Shown here piece by piece: positions 1 to 5,824 of a stretch of 5,824 nt of DNA (positions are counted from its first letter, which is position 1; every line of letters starts with the position of its first letter). The DNA lies in assembly GCA_946183385.1 (NCBI GenBank), contig CAMHBN010000136.1, forward strand, positions 1 through 5,824, given 5' to 3'. The position numbers were made by a program, and so were the translations under genes. Origin of the DNA: an uncultured Ruminococcus sp. GTDB taxonomy: Bacteria; Bacillota; Clostridia; Oscillospirales; Ruminococcaceae. The notes below the pieces were generated by a model. That model was not told the DNA's origin. It did no database searches and was given only the letters and a program-made list of their open reading frames with translations.

Positions 1-1
1 T

Positions 2-142
2 CTGTGGTATAATATAGAAGAGTTCCTGAGATATATGGAATATGTATTTCAGAAACCGATTGATGTGGATGACCTGAGAAATCTGGAGTATTCATATCTC
101 TTATTTGAAAACGTCATAAACAAAAATGAAAGCGATGAATAA
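2..142 (+). CDS. C-terminal end of an unidentified protein, or a 35-residue small ORF starting at 35
   Basis: A reading frame open from the left edge runs to a TAA at 140-142, giving 46 residues, acidic and aromatic-rich, with no cysteine and a hydrophilic end (NKNESDE). It overlaps the start of the radical SAM gene by 17 bases if that gene starts at 126, a spacing typical of co-translated operon genes. An internal ATG at 35 would instead give a 35-residue peptide beginning MEYVFQKPID, preceded by a weak GAAGAG at 17-22. I do not recognise the sequence. It could be the tail of a larger upstream protein (the simpler reading) or a small peptide feeding the downstream enzymes. The absence of cysteine argues against it being a thioether-type precursor core. 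Its function is unknown. Confidence 0.5.
   Translation: MWYNIEEFLRYMEYVFQKPIDVDDLRNLEYSYLLFENVINKNESDE
5..13 (+). promoter_or_regulatory. Extended -10 promoter-like motif upstream of the radical SAM pair
   Basis: TGGTATAAT matches the extended -10 consensus (TGn followed by a perfect TATAAT at 8-13). The position of a -35 box lies outside the window. If used, transcription would start near 19-21 and cover the 35-residue ORF and both radical SAM genes. The same bases are also readable as codons of an open frame, so this may be a chance match in AT-rich coding DNA. Confidence 0.3.
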
Positions 143-1415
143 TATTATGGATAAGCAAAAAACATTAATGTATTGCCGTTCTTTTGCAAAAAGCGAATAT
201 CAGGACAAGGTTATAATTGCAAATACCGAAAACGGTCAGACCTTTAAGCTTACAAAAGAATGCTTTGAGATCCTTGATACTTTTATTTCCAAGAAAGTAT
301 CAGTCGAAGAGTGCCTCAGCTGGTTCGAGGACAAGGATGACATGAAGTATTTCGAGACCATACTTGCAAGCATGAACGAGAAAGAGATCCTTGTTGAAGA
401 GCCTGAGGAATACGAATACGAGATCAGCTGCTCACTGACAAACAGGTGTAATCTCAGATGTATCCATTGCTGCGCGGATGCACAGCATATTTCCGAATCC
501 AACAGCTCAAACACCGAACTTACAACTCAGGAGTGGAAGGATACCTTCGATAAACTCTCAGAACTGAAAGTCGGCACAATATCATTTACAGGCGGCGAGC
601 CAATGATAAGAGACGACTTCTTTGAGCTTATGGAATACGCAAAATCAAAAATCGAAGCTCTATATCAGCTGATGTCAAATTCACTGCTTATCAATGAAGG
701 CAATGTCAAAAAGCTTATATCGCTCTTTGAGAACTTTTCATTCAGCCTTGACGGCGTAGATGAAGAGACGTGTGCATTCGTGCGCGGTAAGGGCGTTTTT
801 GACAAAGTAATGAAAAACATAGACCTTCTGAAAGCGAACGGTATGGACTCATTCTCGCTGTCTATGACAAAGATAAAGCAGAACAATCCCCACGTGGAAA
901 GGTTCCTCGAGCTGTGCGAATCTGTCGGTGCCAAGCCGATACTGAGGCATTTTGATTCCGTTGGAAGAGGTCAGCAGAATATCGACCTTATGCCTTGTAC
1001 AGAGGATGAGGATTTTGCACCTTATGTTCCCGAGCCTCTTGAAGGAAAAAAATGCTTTGCTTCAAACCTTATGCCCGCAGGAATATCATGCAACGCTTGT
1101 ACTACTACATTTACCATCGGAAGCAACGGTGACATTTTCCCGTGCAACACTCTTCAGAAGGATCAGTTCAAGCTCGGTAATGTAAAGGATATCACTTCCC
1201 TGAAGGATTTCTTTGAAAAGAAAGAGTACGAAAAGTCTGAAGGATACAAGAACTTCTGCGACATCCATCCCGCAAAGAGTGAAAAATGCGCAGACTGTCC
1301 TGTAAGGCTCCACTGCGTTACCTGTATCCAGTACTGCTACCTTCAGAAGAATAATCCCAAATGTCAGCAGTATTGTGACAGAAAGAAAAAGGAGCTCGCA
1401 GTTTTATGGGATTAA
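126..1415 (+). CDS. Radical SAM/SPASM peptide-modifying enzyme with N-terminal PqqD-like (RRE) domain
   Basis: A 429-residue radical SAM enzyme, likely a RiPP maturase acting in the cytosol. Residues about 15-92 look like a small winged-helix PqqD-like peptide-binding domain (FKLTKECFEILDTF, then a helix and a short basic/acidic hairpin). The core starts with C108-x3-C112-x2-C115, which holds the SAM-cleaving 4Fe-4S cluster; GGEP follows at 156-159, SLDG at 207-210, and a VGRG segment near 279-282. The C-terminal SPASM domain shows C325-x9-G335-x4-C340, then C388-x2-C391-x5-C397-x2-C400, then C404, C413 and C417, enough to bind two auxiliary clusters. Length and layout match sactipeptide/ranthipeptide maturases (AlbA, PapB, SCIFF-type), but the bond formed cannot be read from sequence. 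The start is uncertain: ATGs at 126, 135 and 147 are in frame and none has a strong Shine-Dalgarno site, so re-initiation after the upstream stop at 142 is plausible. The gene overlaps the next enzyme by 10 bases. Confidence 0.88.
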   Translation: MKAMNNIMDKQKTLMYCRSFAKSEYQDKVIIANTENGQTFKLTKECFEILDTFISKKVSVEECLSWFEDKDDMKYFETILASMNEKEILVEEPEEYEYEISCSLTNRCNLRCIHCCADAQHISESNSSNTELTTQEWKDTFDKLSELKVGTISFTGGEPMIRDDFFELMEYAKSKIEALYQLMSNSLLINEGNVKKLISLFENFSFSLDGVDEETCAFVRGKGVFDKVMKNIDLLKANGMDSFSLSMTKIKQNNPHVERFLELCESVGAKPILRHFDSVGRGQQNIDLMPCTEDEDFAPYVPEPLEGKKCFASNLMPAGISCNACTTTFTIGSNGDIFPCNTLQKDQFKLGNVKDITSLKDFFEKKEYEKSEGYKNFCDIHPAKSEKCADCPVRLHCVTCIQYCYLQKNNPKCQQYCDRKKKELAVLWD

Positions 1416-2455
1416 GTAAACAGAACTACGTTGTTGATAATGAATTTCTCTCATTCACGATCTGGACAACATCATACTGCAATTTCAATTGCAGATACTG
1501 CTATGAGACCGAAAACAAGCCTTCAAATTTCATGGATATTGAAACAGCGGACAAAGTGATCGAGTACATAAGAAATCAGGCAAAAAAGAGCGGCAAAACA
1601 ACGCTCTGGATAGGTTTTCACGGCGGCGAGCCGATGCTTAACACAAAGATAATCAAGTACTTCCTCGATAAGTTTGAAGCAGATGATGAGATAACATATT
1701 TCACCTCTATGACTACCAACGGTTCTGTTATGGACGAAGAAATTATCAAACGCATCAATGAGGTCAGCGTAAGTCTCGACGGTGCAAAAGAGTCGCACAA
1801 CAAAAACAGGATCACACGCAGCGGCGAGGGAACTTATGACCTTATCATTGAAAACATAAAAAAGATAATGGAGCTCAAGGACAACGATGTCCGTCTGAGA
1901 ATGGTCGTAACTCCCGACAACACCGAAGACTTCTTTGATAACGTTATGTTTGCTGCTTCACTGGGATTCACAACGATCGTTCCCGGTATCGACGTCTTCA
2001 ATAAGGACTGGAGCGACGAAAAGTTCAGACTTCTCTATGACGAAGCGGTCAGGGTCAGGGAATACAGACAGAAAAACTGGTCTGATAAAAACATCCGCAT
2101 TGCAATAATTGATGAACCTGTCAAAATGATGGGCGACTGCGAAGTCGGTGTTGACGGATTCCAGATAGGAGTAAACGGCTTGTTGTACCACTGTATGTAT
2201 ACGGCAAACGACCCGTCTTATTCTATCGGAAACATTGTTGACGGAGTTGATGAAAACATCTCCGAAGAGGTAAACTGCCTCAACAGGAAAAAGCCCGAAG
2301 AATGCGACGGCTGTACAAATCAGCCGTACTGCATGGCGCAGCGCTGCCTTGTCCTCAATAAGCTCACAACAGGCAGCTATTACGATCCGTCGCCTGTTAT
2401 ATGCAAGTATGAGTGGCTCAAGCTGAAACTCAACGGCGTAAATGTTACACTATGA
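1406..2455 (+). CDS. Second radical SAM/SPASM enzyme, short form without RRE
   Basis: A 349-residue radical SAM protein whose core begins almost at once: C25-x3-C29-x2-C32 for the SAM cluster, FHGGEP at 71-76, SLDG at 123-126 followed by an H-x3-R segment (131-135), as in anaerobic sulfatase-maturase-like enzymes. The SPASM domain has C245-x12-G258-x4-C263, then C300-x2-C303-x5-C309-x4-C314, and a late C333; C291 is an additional candidate ligand. There is no N-terminal peptide-binding domain, so it may borrow the RRE of the preceding enzyme or use a separate partner. The ATG lies inside the last codons of the upstream gene (10-base overlap), with AAGGAG about 11 bases before it, indicating translational coupling. 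Family members install formylglycine, thioether, C-C or other radical modifications on peptides or proteins. No sulfatase is seen in the window, so a peptide substrate shared with the first enzyme is the more likely role, by inference. The gene is followed at once by a terminator. Confidence 0.88.
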   Translation: MGLSKQNYVVDNEFLSFTIWTTSYCNFNCRYCYETENKPSNFMDIETADKVIEYIRNQAKKSGKTTLWIGFHGGEPMLNTKIIKYFLDKFEADDEITYFTSMTTNGSVMDEEIIKRINEVSVSLDGAKESHNKNRITRSGEGTYDLIIENIKKIMELKDNDVRLRMVVTPDNTEDFFDNVMFAASLGFTTIVPGIDVFNKDWSDEKFRLLYDEAVRVREYRQKNWSDKNIRIAIIDEPVKMMGDCEVGVDGFQIGVNGLLYHCMYTANDPSYSIGNIVDGVDENISEEVNCLNRKKPEECDGCTNQPYCMAQRCLVLNKLTTGSYYDPSPVICKYEWLKLKLNGVNVTL

Positions 2456-2470
2456 TATTTCAGAAAAAAG

Positions 2471-2508
2471 AAACTGCCGGTATTTCGATGAATACCGACA
2501 GTTTTTTT
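2471..2508 (+). terminator. Intrinsic terminator, probably bidirectional
   Basis: Arms AAACTG-C-CGGTATT (2471-2484) and AATACCG-A-CAGTTT (2491-2504) pair as a 14-position stem with a single C/A mismatch, closed by a 6-base loop. The stem runs into a T-tract ending at 2508, the intrinsic terminator pattern for the radical SAM operon 16 bases after its stop codon. On the other strand the A-rich run at 2463-2469 becomes a U-tract after the same hairpin, so it can also end the leftward exporter operon, whose last stop is at 2537. Confidence 0.88.
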
Positions 2509-2536
2509 AGTCTTCAATTCAGTATGACTTCTCGTT

Positions 2537-3340
2537 TTATGAGCCTGTGCCGTTGTATTTCATCGCTCCGTACATCCATATCCTGTACGCAACGTAGAAG
2601 AACACGATGCCGAATACAGGCGAGAGCCACGACAGCAGCGGCACCTCGTCCGGACGGAGGATAACAAGGCTCGGATAGTACGCGATGAACGCGATAGGCA
2701 TGATAAATGTGAATATGAAGCGGAATACAGAGCTGAATATCGTTATCGGGTACTTCGCGTAGTCCTTGAAGCGGAACGCGAGGTCGAGCACATAGAACGA
2801 GTTCTGTATCCAGAAGCAGGTAGCCGCGGCGGCTGTCTGCAAGGCTATCATCACCAGCGAAGCCGTGGTGAGGAAAACTATCATCTTCACGAGCATGAGC
2901 GGCGTGAAGCCCAGTCCCAGCTTTATCCACGAGTAGATTATCGTGCCGAGACCGAAGGCGAGCTGTCCCAGACCCTTGATGTCAAAGACCTCCGACTGGT
3001 AGTAGAAGAACAGGTTTATCGGGCGGAAGCAGTACTTGATGAAATCGCCCGAATACACGTAGATACGCAAGCTCCAGTTGTTGTCGAAGAAGCACTGCGC
3101 GGGCGTCAGCGCCACCAGCGAGAAGCCGTACAGGAACAGCATCTCATAGTAGCCCCAGCCGTTTATCGTCGAGAAGTTGCGGAAGAGTATCCAGAAGCTC
3201 ACAAAGCCCGCAATGTTGGTGAATACCATACCGATGGTCGATATGATGAAGTCGGCGCGGTAGCTCATCTTGCTCTTTAAGTCCTGAGCGAGTATCTTGC
3301 AGTAGAGCCGCGCGTAGAATAAAAGTCCTCGTCTTTTCAT
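2537..3340 (-). CDS. ABC-2 type exporter permease (second permease, COG3694-like)
   Basis: A 267-residue integral membrane subunit, last gene of the exporter operon. Hydrophobic segments fall at about residues 30-53, 65-83, 121-137, 143-172, 200-226 and 236-257, giving roughly six spans in the cytoplasmic membrane. The N-terminus is basic (MKRRG) and inside. The segment YAKYPITIF (195-203) followed by FIMPIAFIAYYPS (212-224) is the typical C-terminal signature of this permease family, as is GDFIKYCFRPINLF at 98-111. It should pair with the permease encoded just upstream and with the ATPase to export an unknown substrate. The start at 3340 is 4 bases after the stop of the previous gene, and its GGAGG lies within that gene's last codons, so translation is coupled. 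The substrate cannot be predicted: related trios have been tied to drug or toxic-compound efflux, but most are uncharacterised. Confidence 0.85.
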   Translation of the reverse strand: MKRRGLLFYARLYCKILAQDLKSKMSYRADFIISTIGMVFTNIAGFVSFWILFRNFSTINGWGYYEMLFLYGFSLVALTPAQCFFDNNWSLRIYVYSGDFIKYCFRPINLFFYYQSEVFDIKGLGQLAFGLGTIIYSWIKLGLGFTPLMLVKMIVFLTTASLVMIALQTAAAATCFWIQNSFYVLDLAFRFKDYAKYPITIFSSVFRFIFTFIMPIAFIAYYPSLVILRPDEVPLLSWLSPVFGIVFFYVAYRIWMYGAMKYNGTGS

Positions 3341-3344
3341 ACCA

Positions 3345-4148
3345 TCAGCCTCCGTTCACCGTTATCTGCGGAAGCGATATCTTCCAGAAGAGCTTGCTTA
3401 TCGCATAAGTCACCGCTACCCATACGAGCTGAGTGCCGAGAACGATGCCGACGTCCTTTATATCCGACGACTTGCCGAGAAGAAGGGTAAGCGGCGAGTT
3501 GTATATCGACTGAAAGGGCAGCCAATACACGATAGTGCGTATCGTTTCGGGAAAGAAGGCTATCGGGATAGTTGCTCCCGAGAGGAGCAGTACGATGACC
3601 TGCTTCATTATGTTGATTCCCCATATAGACTCGGTGTACAGGCATATCGTGCCGACGAAGAAGTCGATGTTGTAGTTGATGATTACCGCCATTACCACCG
3701 ATATCACGAAGTAGAGCAGGTTCAGTCCGAGCGGTATCGCTCCGTGCGTTACTACGCTGACAACGATGAAGGTCGGGAGCAGAGTTGCGAAGAAGTTCAC
3801 AACAAAGTTGCCCGAGTACTCCCAGAACATATACCGCCGTATCTCCATGGGCTTCAGCAGCGTGAGCACTATCGCTCCCGACTGTATCGCCCTGCCCATC
3901 TGCCATACGGTGTACATCTCCATAAAGTTGAAGAGAGCTGTCGCGAGAACGAGGTATATCAGCGTATCCGAGAAGGTCATGCCGTTGACGACCTCCTCGC
4001 CCGATGAGGCATATATCGCCTTCCACAGGAAGTACACGACTATGAGGTAGAGCAGGTTGCCGACGAACACTATGAACATCGACAGACGGAACTGCAATGA
4101 CTCCATTATGCCGTTTCGTGTGAGGGAGAGGTATTTTTTCAGGTTCAT
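3345..4148 (-). CDS. ABC-2 type exporter permease (first permease, DUF990/COG4587-like)
   Basis: A 267-residue membrane subunit with about six hydrophobic spans (roughly 22-42, 61-77, 112-133, 143-170, 183-200, 232-252). The stretch GAIVLTLLKPME at 91-102, between the second and third spans, matches the conserved cytoplasmic loop of the ABC2_membrane_6/DUF990 family (pattern G-x-hydrophobic-LL-x-P). The start ATG overlaps the ATPase stop as ATGA (4 bases), and a strong GGAGGGAG sits just upstream inside the ATPase tail, so the two are made together. It is the same length as the following permease but clearly different in sequence, as expected for a heterodimeric membrane domain. It likely forms the membrane channel of the exporter with that partner. 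Family assignment is from motifs and gene order; the substrate is unknown. Confidence 0.85.
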   Translation of the reverse strand: MNLKKYLSLTRNGIMESLQFRLSMFIVFVGNLLYLIVVYFLWKAIYASSGEEVVNGMTFSDTLIYLVLATALFNFMEMYTVWQMGRAIQSGAIVLTLLKPMEIRRYMFWEYSGNFVVNFFATLLPTFIVVSVVTHGAIPLGLNLLYFVISVVMAVIINYNIDFFVGTICLYTESIWGINIMKQVIVLLLSGATIPIAFFPETIRTIVYWLPFQSIYNSPLTLLLGKSSDIKDVGIVLGTQLVWVAVTYAISKLFWKISLPQITVNGG

Positions 4149-5146
4149 TCGACTCCCTCCTCGTATATCTTTTTGATAACGTCCTCGGTGGATATCTCCT
4201 CAAGCTGCATATCGCGTACACGGCGCATTTTCTGGAGCTTCGTGAGCACCTCCATTACCGTTATCTTATCCTCGTCAACGAGAATGGATATCCACTCGTC
4301 GTCCGCCTCGACCTTTAATGCCGGGAACTCCTTCCCTATCACCTCTGCCTCTTTTTTGAGGTCGCCGCCCACGCGGATTTTCAGCGTGCGGTACGAGCCG
4401 AAGAAGCCCTTAAGGTGTGATATATCGTTATCGTAGAGCATCTTTCCCTTGTCGATGATGACTATCCTGCGGCAGAGCGCGTCAACATCGCCCATATCGT
4501 GGGTCGTGAGTATAACAGTTGTGTTCTTCTCCTTGTTGAGCGCGTGTATCAGCGTGCGAATCTTCGCCTTCATCGAGACGTCGAGACCGATGGTCGGCTC
4601 GTCGAGGAAGACTATCTTCGGATTGTGCAGGAACGCCGCGAGTATATCGCTGAGCGTGCGCTGTCCGAGCGACATCTGACGCACGGGCTTGTGCAGGAGC
4701 GGCTCGATGTCAACGAGCGACTGGTAGAGCTTCATCATGCCGTCGTAATCCTCGTCGCTTATCTGGTAGATGTCTTTCAGAAGCCTGAACGACTCCACGA
4801 GAGGCAGAGCCCACCACAGCTGAGAGCGCTGTCCGAATACAACGCCGATATTCTGTGCATTCTTCGACCTGTTCTTGTACGGGAGCTTGCCGTTTACAAG
4901 TATCTCTCCCGATGTCGGCTCGAGAACGCCCGTCATCATTTTGATAGTGGTGGATTTGCCTGCGCCGTTTGGTCCGAGGTAGCCTACAATCTCGCCCTGC
5001 TCAATACTCATCGTGATGTTATCGACCGCTCTGACTGTCTTGTAGTCGCGCGAGAAGAGGTCCTTGATACTGCCTGCGAGACCCTCACGGCGATTGAGGA
5101 CTTTGAATTCCTTTGTTACGTTTTTGATGTCTATGACGGGTGCCAT
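4145..5146 (-). CDS. ABC exporter ATP-binding protein (COG4586-like)
   Basis: A 333-residue cytoplasmic ATPase that powers the two permeases encoded downstream. Walker A is GPNGAGKST at 58-66, the Q-loop is Q106 in FGQRSQLWW, the signature is MSLGQR at 158-163 in place of the common LSGGQ, Walker B is IVFLDEP at 178-184, the D-loop is GLDV at 187-190 and the switch histidine is H216. The FGQRSQLWW stretch, the MSLGQR signature and the DEPTIGLDV Walker B/D-loop run are hallmarks of the COG4586 ATPases that travel with two dissimilar ABC-2 permeases. Residues about 250-333 form an extra C-terminal domain (basic/acidic alternating, ending EEISTEDVIKKIYEEGVE), usual for this family and probably regulatory or dimer-stabilising. 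The start has GAGGAG at 5155-5160, 8 bases before the ATG. All catalytic motifs are intact, so it should be active. First gene of the operon. Confidence 0.93.
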   Translation of the reverse strand: MAPVIDIKNVTKEFKVLNRREGLAGSIKDLFSRDYKTVRAVDNITMSIEQGEIVGYLGPNGAGKSTTIKMMTGVLEPTSGEILVNGKLPYKNRSKNAQNIGVVFGQRSQLWWALPLVESFRLLKDIYQISDEDYDGMMKLYQSLVDIEPLLHKPVRQMSLGQRTLSDILAAFLHNPKIVFLDEPTIGLDVSMKAKIRTLIHALNKEKNTTVILTTHDMGDVDALCRRIVIIDKGKMLYDNDISHLKGFFGSYRTLKIRVGGDLKKEAEVIGKEFPALKVEADDEWISILVDEDKITVMEVLTKLQKMRRVRDMQLEEISTEDVIKKIYEEGVE

Positions 5147-5177
5147 TTTTTCATCTCCTCATTGAAAGTATTTTTAC

Positions 5178-5206
5178 ATTATATCACACCAACGGCGATA
5201 AAGCAA
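5178..5206 (-). promoter_or_regulatory. Promoter of the ABC exporter operon
   Basis: Read on the minus strand, a perfect TATAAT lies at 5183-5178, with TTGCTT at 5206-5201 and a 17-base spacer, a good sigma-A arrangement with a weak -35. Transcription would start near 5171, leaving a leader of about 25 bases that contains the GAGGAG ribosome site. A weak -35 is consistent with a need for an activator. Confidence 0.6.
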
Positions 5207-5227
5207 CAAAAAACGCACATTATTATA

Positions 5228-5244
5228 GTTACAATATTGTTACA
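5228..5244. promoter_or_regulatory. Candidate operator: GTTACA direct repeat, 11-bp phase
   Basis: GTTACA occurs at 5228-5233 and again at 5239-5244, one helical turn apart, which puts both copies on the same face of DNA. AraC-family proteins commonly bind direct repeats with about this phasing. The site lies between the divergent exporter and regulator genes, centred about 65 bases upstream of the predicted exporter start point. The middle of the site (ACAATATTGT, 5231-5240) is also a perfect palindrome. Binding by the neighbouring regulator is inference. Confidence 0.35.
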
Positions 5245-5294
5245 GCACAGCCTCCCGAGAGCAGTGCGGGACAGTCTGAAAATAGCTGTGAGAA

Positions 5295-5323
5295 TTGACT
5301 TATGCGTTTTTGTATGATATCAT
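5295..5323 (+). promoter_or_regulatory. Candidate promoter of the AraC-family regulator gene
   Basis: TTGACT at 5295-5300 and TATCAT at 5318-5323 are separated by 17 bases. A better -10 match, TATAAT, lies at 5324-5329 but is 23 bases from this -35, so which hexamer is used is unclear. The proposed -10 overlaps a perfect 10-base palindrome (ATGATATCAT, 5314-5323). The predicted transcript would have a leader of about 60 bases. Confidence 0.5.
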
Positions 5324-5394
5324 TATAATGCAATACGCGCAAAGCGTCAATCGTAATCTTGCATAAAACTATAACAAAAAGGAAAGTGGTATAT

Positions 5395-5824
5395 ATGAAA
5401 CTGAGGAAGACTTATGAGCTTGAGCTCAACTGCGACAGGAGCGAAACGGTAAGATACAGCTTTACCGACATCCCCATCGGCTTCTTCAAGGGACGGTATT
5501 CCGCCTATCCGAACGGCTCCGTACCCGCCCACTGGCACGAGGACATCGAGCTCATCGTCCCGAACGAGGGCGAGGCTGTATATAACATTAACGGCAGACT
5601 GGTGAAGGTCGCGGCGGGTGAAGGCCTGCTTGTCAACTCACGCAGGATACACTCCTCATACACCGAGCATTTGCGCGATTGTTATTATAACCTCCTCATC
5701 TTCCACCCGATGGTACTGTGCATCTCTAAGGAGACAGAAAAGCAGGTGGTCCAGCCGATAATCGGCTCGTCGTTCGACTACATTCTCCTGCAAAAGGGTA
5801 CACCGTGGCACGAGAATATCCTGC
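5395..5824 (+). CDS. AraC-family transcriptional regulator, N-terminal part (cut by window edge)
   Basis: An open frame of 143 full codons runs off the right end. The start has AAGGAAAG about 8 bases before the ATG. The visible part is a cupin-type sensing domain: HWHED with E52 (residues 46-52) is the classic first cupin motif of AraC-type regulators, followed by GEAVYNING near 58-67, a GEGLLVNSRRIHS turn at 75-87 with H86 as the second cupin histidine, and a strand pair ending LIFHP near 101-105. The helix-turn-helix DNA-binding half, expected in the last 100 residues of a protein of about 270-300, lies beyond the window. It is transcribed away from the exporter operon, the usual position for a local regulator. 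The effector is unknown; many relatives in gut Clostridia sense sugars or small peptides. Family call is firm at the domain level, but the DNA-binding half is assumed. Confidence 0.8.
   Translation, partial: MKLRKTYELELNCDRSETVRYSFTDIPIGFFKGRYSAYPNGSVPAHWHEDIELIVPNEGEAVYNINGRLVKVAAGEGLLVNSRRIHSSYTEHLRDCYYNLLIFHPMVLCISKETEKQVVQPIIGSSFDYILLQKGTPWHENIL

Noticed and set aside
2413..2664. An 83-codon plus-strand frame spanning the end of the second radical SAM gene and the terminator, considered as a possible precursor peptide
   Set aside because: It crosses the terminator hairpin and continues antisense into the permease with an arginine-rich sequence, and has no ribosome site. It is unlikely to be a peptide substrate.
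3337..4221. A 294-codon minus-strand open frame overlapping the first permease
   Set aside because: Its translation is rich in arginine, histidine and serine with no membrane segments or motifs. The frame at 3345-4148 encodes a convincing permease with a strong ribosome site, so this is a shadow.
2537..5146. The ABC trio as the dedicated exporter of the radical SAM product
   Set aside because: The operons converge on a shared terminator, the exporter has its own promoter and divergent regulator, the ATPase lacks the peptidase domain of peptide-processing exporters, and composition differs. A link is possible but unsupported.
5253..5271. TCCCG-N9-CGGGA inverted repeat in the divergent region
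   Set aside because: Five-base arms with a 9-base gap and no T-tract; too weak to call a terminator or operator.
4499..5317. A 272-codon plus-strand open frame opposite the ATPase
   Set aside because: It is antisense to an ATPase with every catalytic motif intact, shows low-complexity arginine/leucine/glutamate composition and has no ribosome site or domain.
1..5824. CRISPR arrays, tRNA or rRNA genes, insertion sequences, riboswitches
   Set aside because: No regularly spaced repeats, cloverleaf-like or rRNA-like sequence, transposase or terminal inverted repeats were seen. The only non-coding region above 200 bases (5147-5394) is accounted for by promoters and short repeats.

Overview
The window looks like chromosomal DNA of an anaerobic gut or rumen Clostridia species, probably a Ruminococcus-like member of the Oscillospiraceae. 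This is inferred from protein style (lysine/glutamate-rich radical SAM enzymes, an ABC trio of a type common in Firmicutes), strong purine-rich Shine-Dalgarno sites and moderate GC content. It is not a database assignment.

Layout. (1) Positions 1-2455, plus strand: the tail of a short or truncated reading frame, then two overlapping genes for SPASM-type radical SAM enzymes. The first (126-1415) has an N-terminal domain resembling the PqqD-like peptide-recognition fold (RRE). The second (1406-2455) begins almost directly with the radical SAM core. Two different SPASM enzymes in tandem, one with a likely RRE, is the layout of a ribosomally made, post-translationally modified peptide (RiPP) locus; the precursor gene is not recognisable here and would most likely lie to the left of the window. 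(2) Positions 2471-2508: a hairpin with T-tracts on both sides, able to end transcription of the two converging operons. (3) Positions 2537-5146, minus strand: a tightly packed three-gene ABC-2 exporter operon, in order ATPase, permease, permease. The pieces match the uncharacterised exporter trio often grouped as COG4586/COG4587/COG3694. (4) Positions 5147-5394: a divergent control region with a good sigma-A-type promoter for the exporter, a promoter candidate for the rightward gene, and an 11-bp-phased direct repeat. (5) Positions 5395 to the end, plus strand: the N-terminal cupin half of an AraC-family regulator, cut by the window edge.

How the genes work together. The radical SAM pair is translationally coupled and probably modifies one peptide. 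The AraC-type regulator and the exporter operon form a classic divergent regulator/target pair, and the repeat between them is a candidate operator. The two halves converge on a shared terminator, so nothing in the sequence ties the exporter to the peptide pathway, though a functional link cannot be excluded. The most novel-looking part is the radical SAM pair and whatever peptide lies just to its left.
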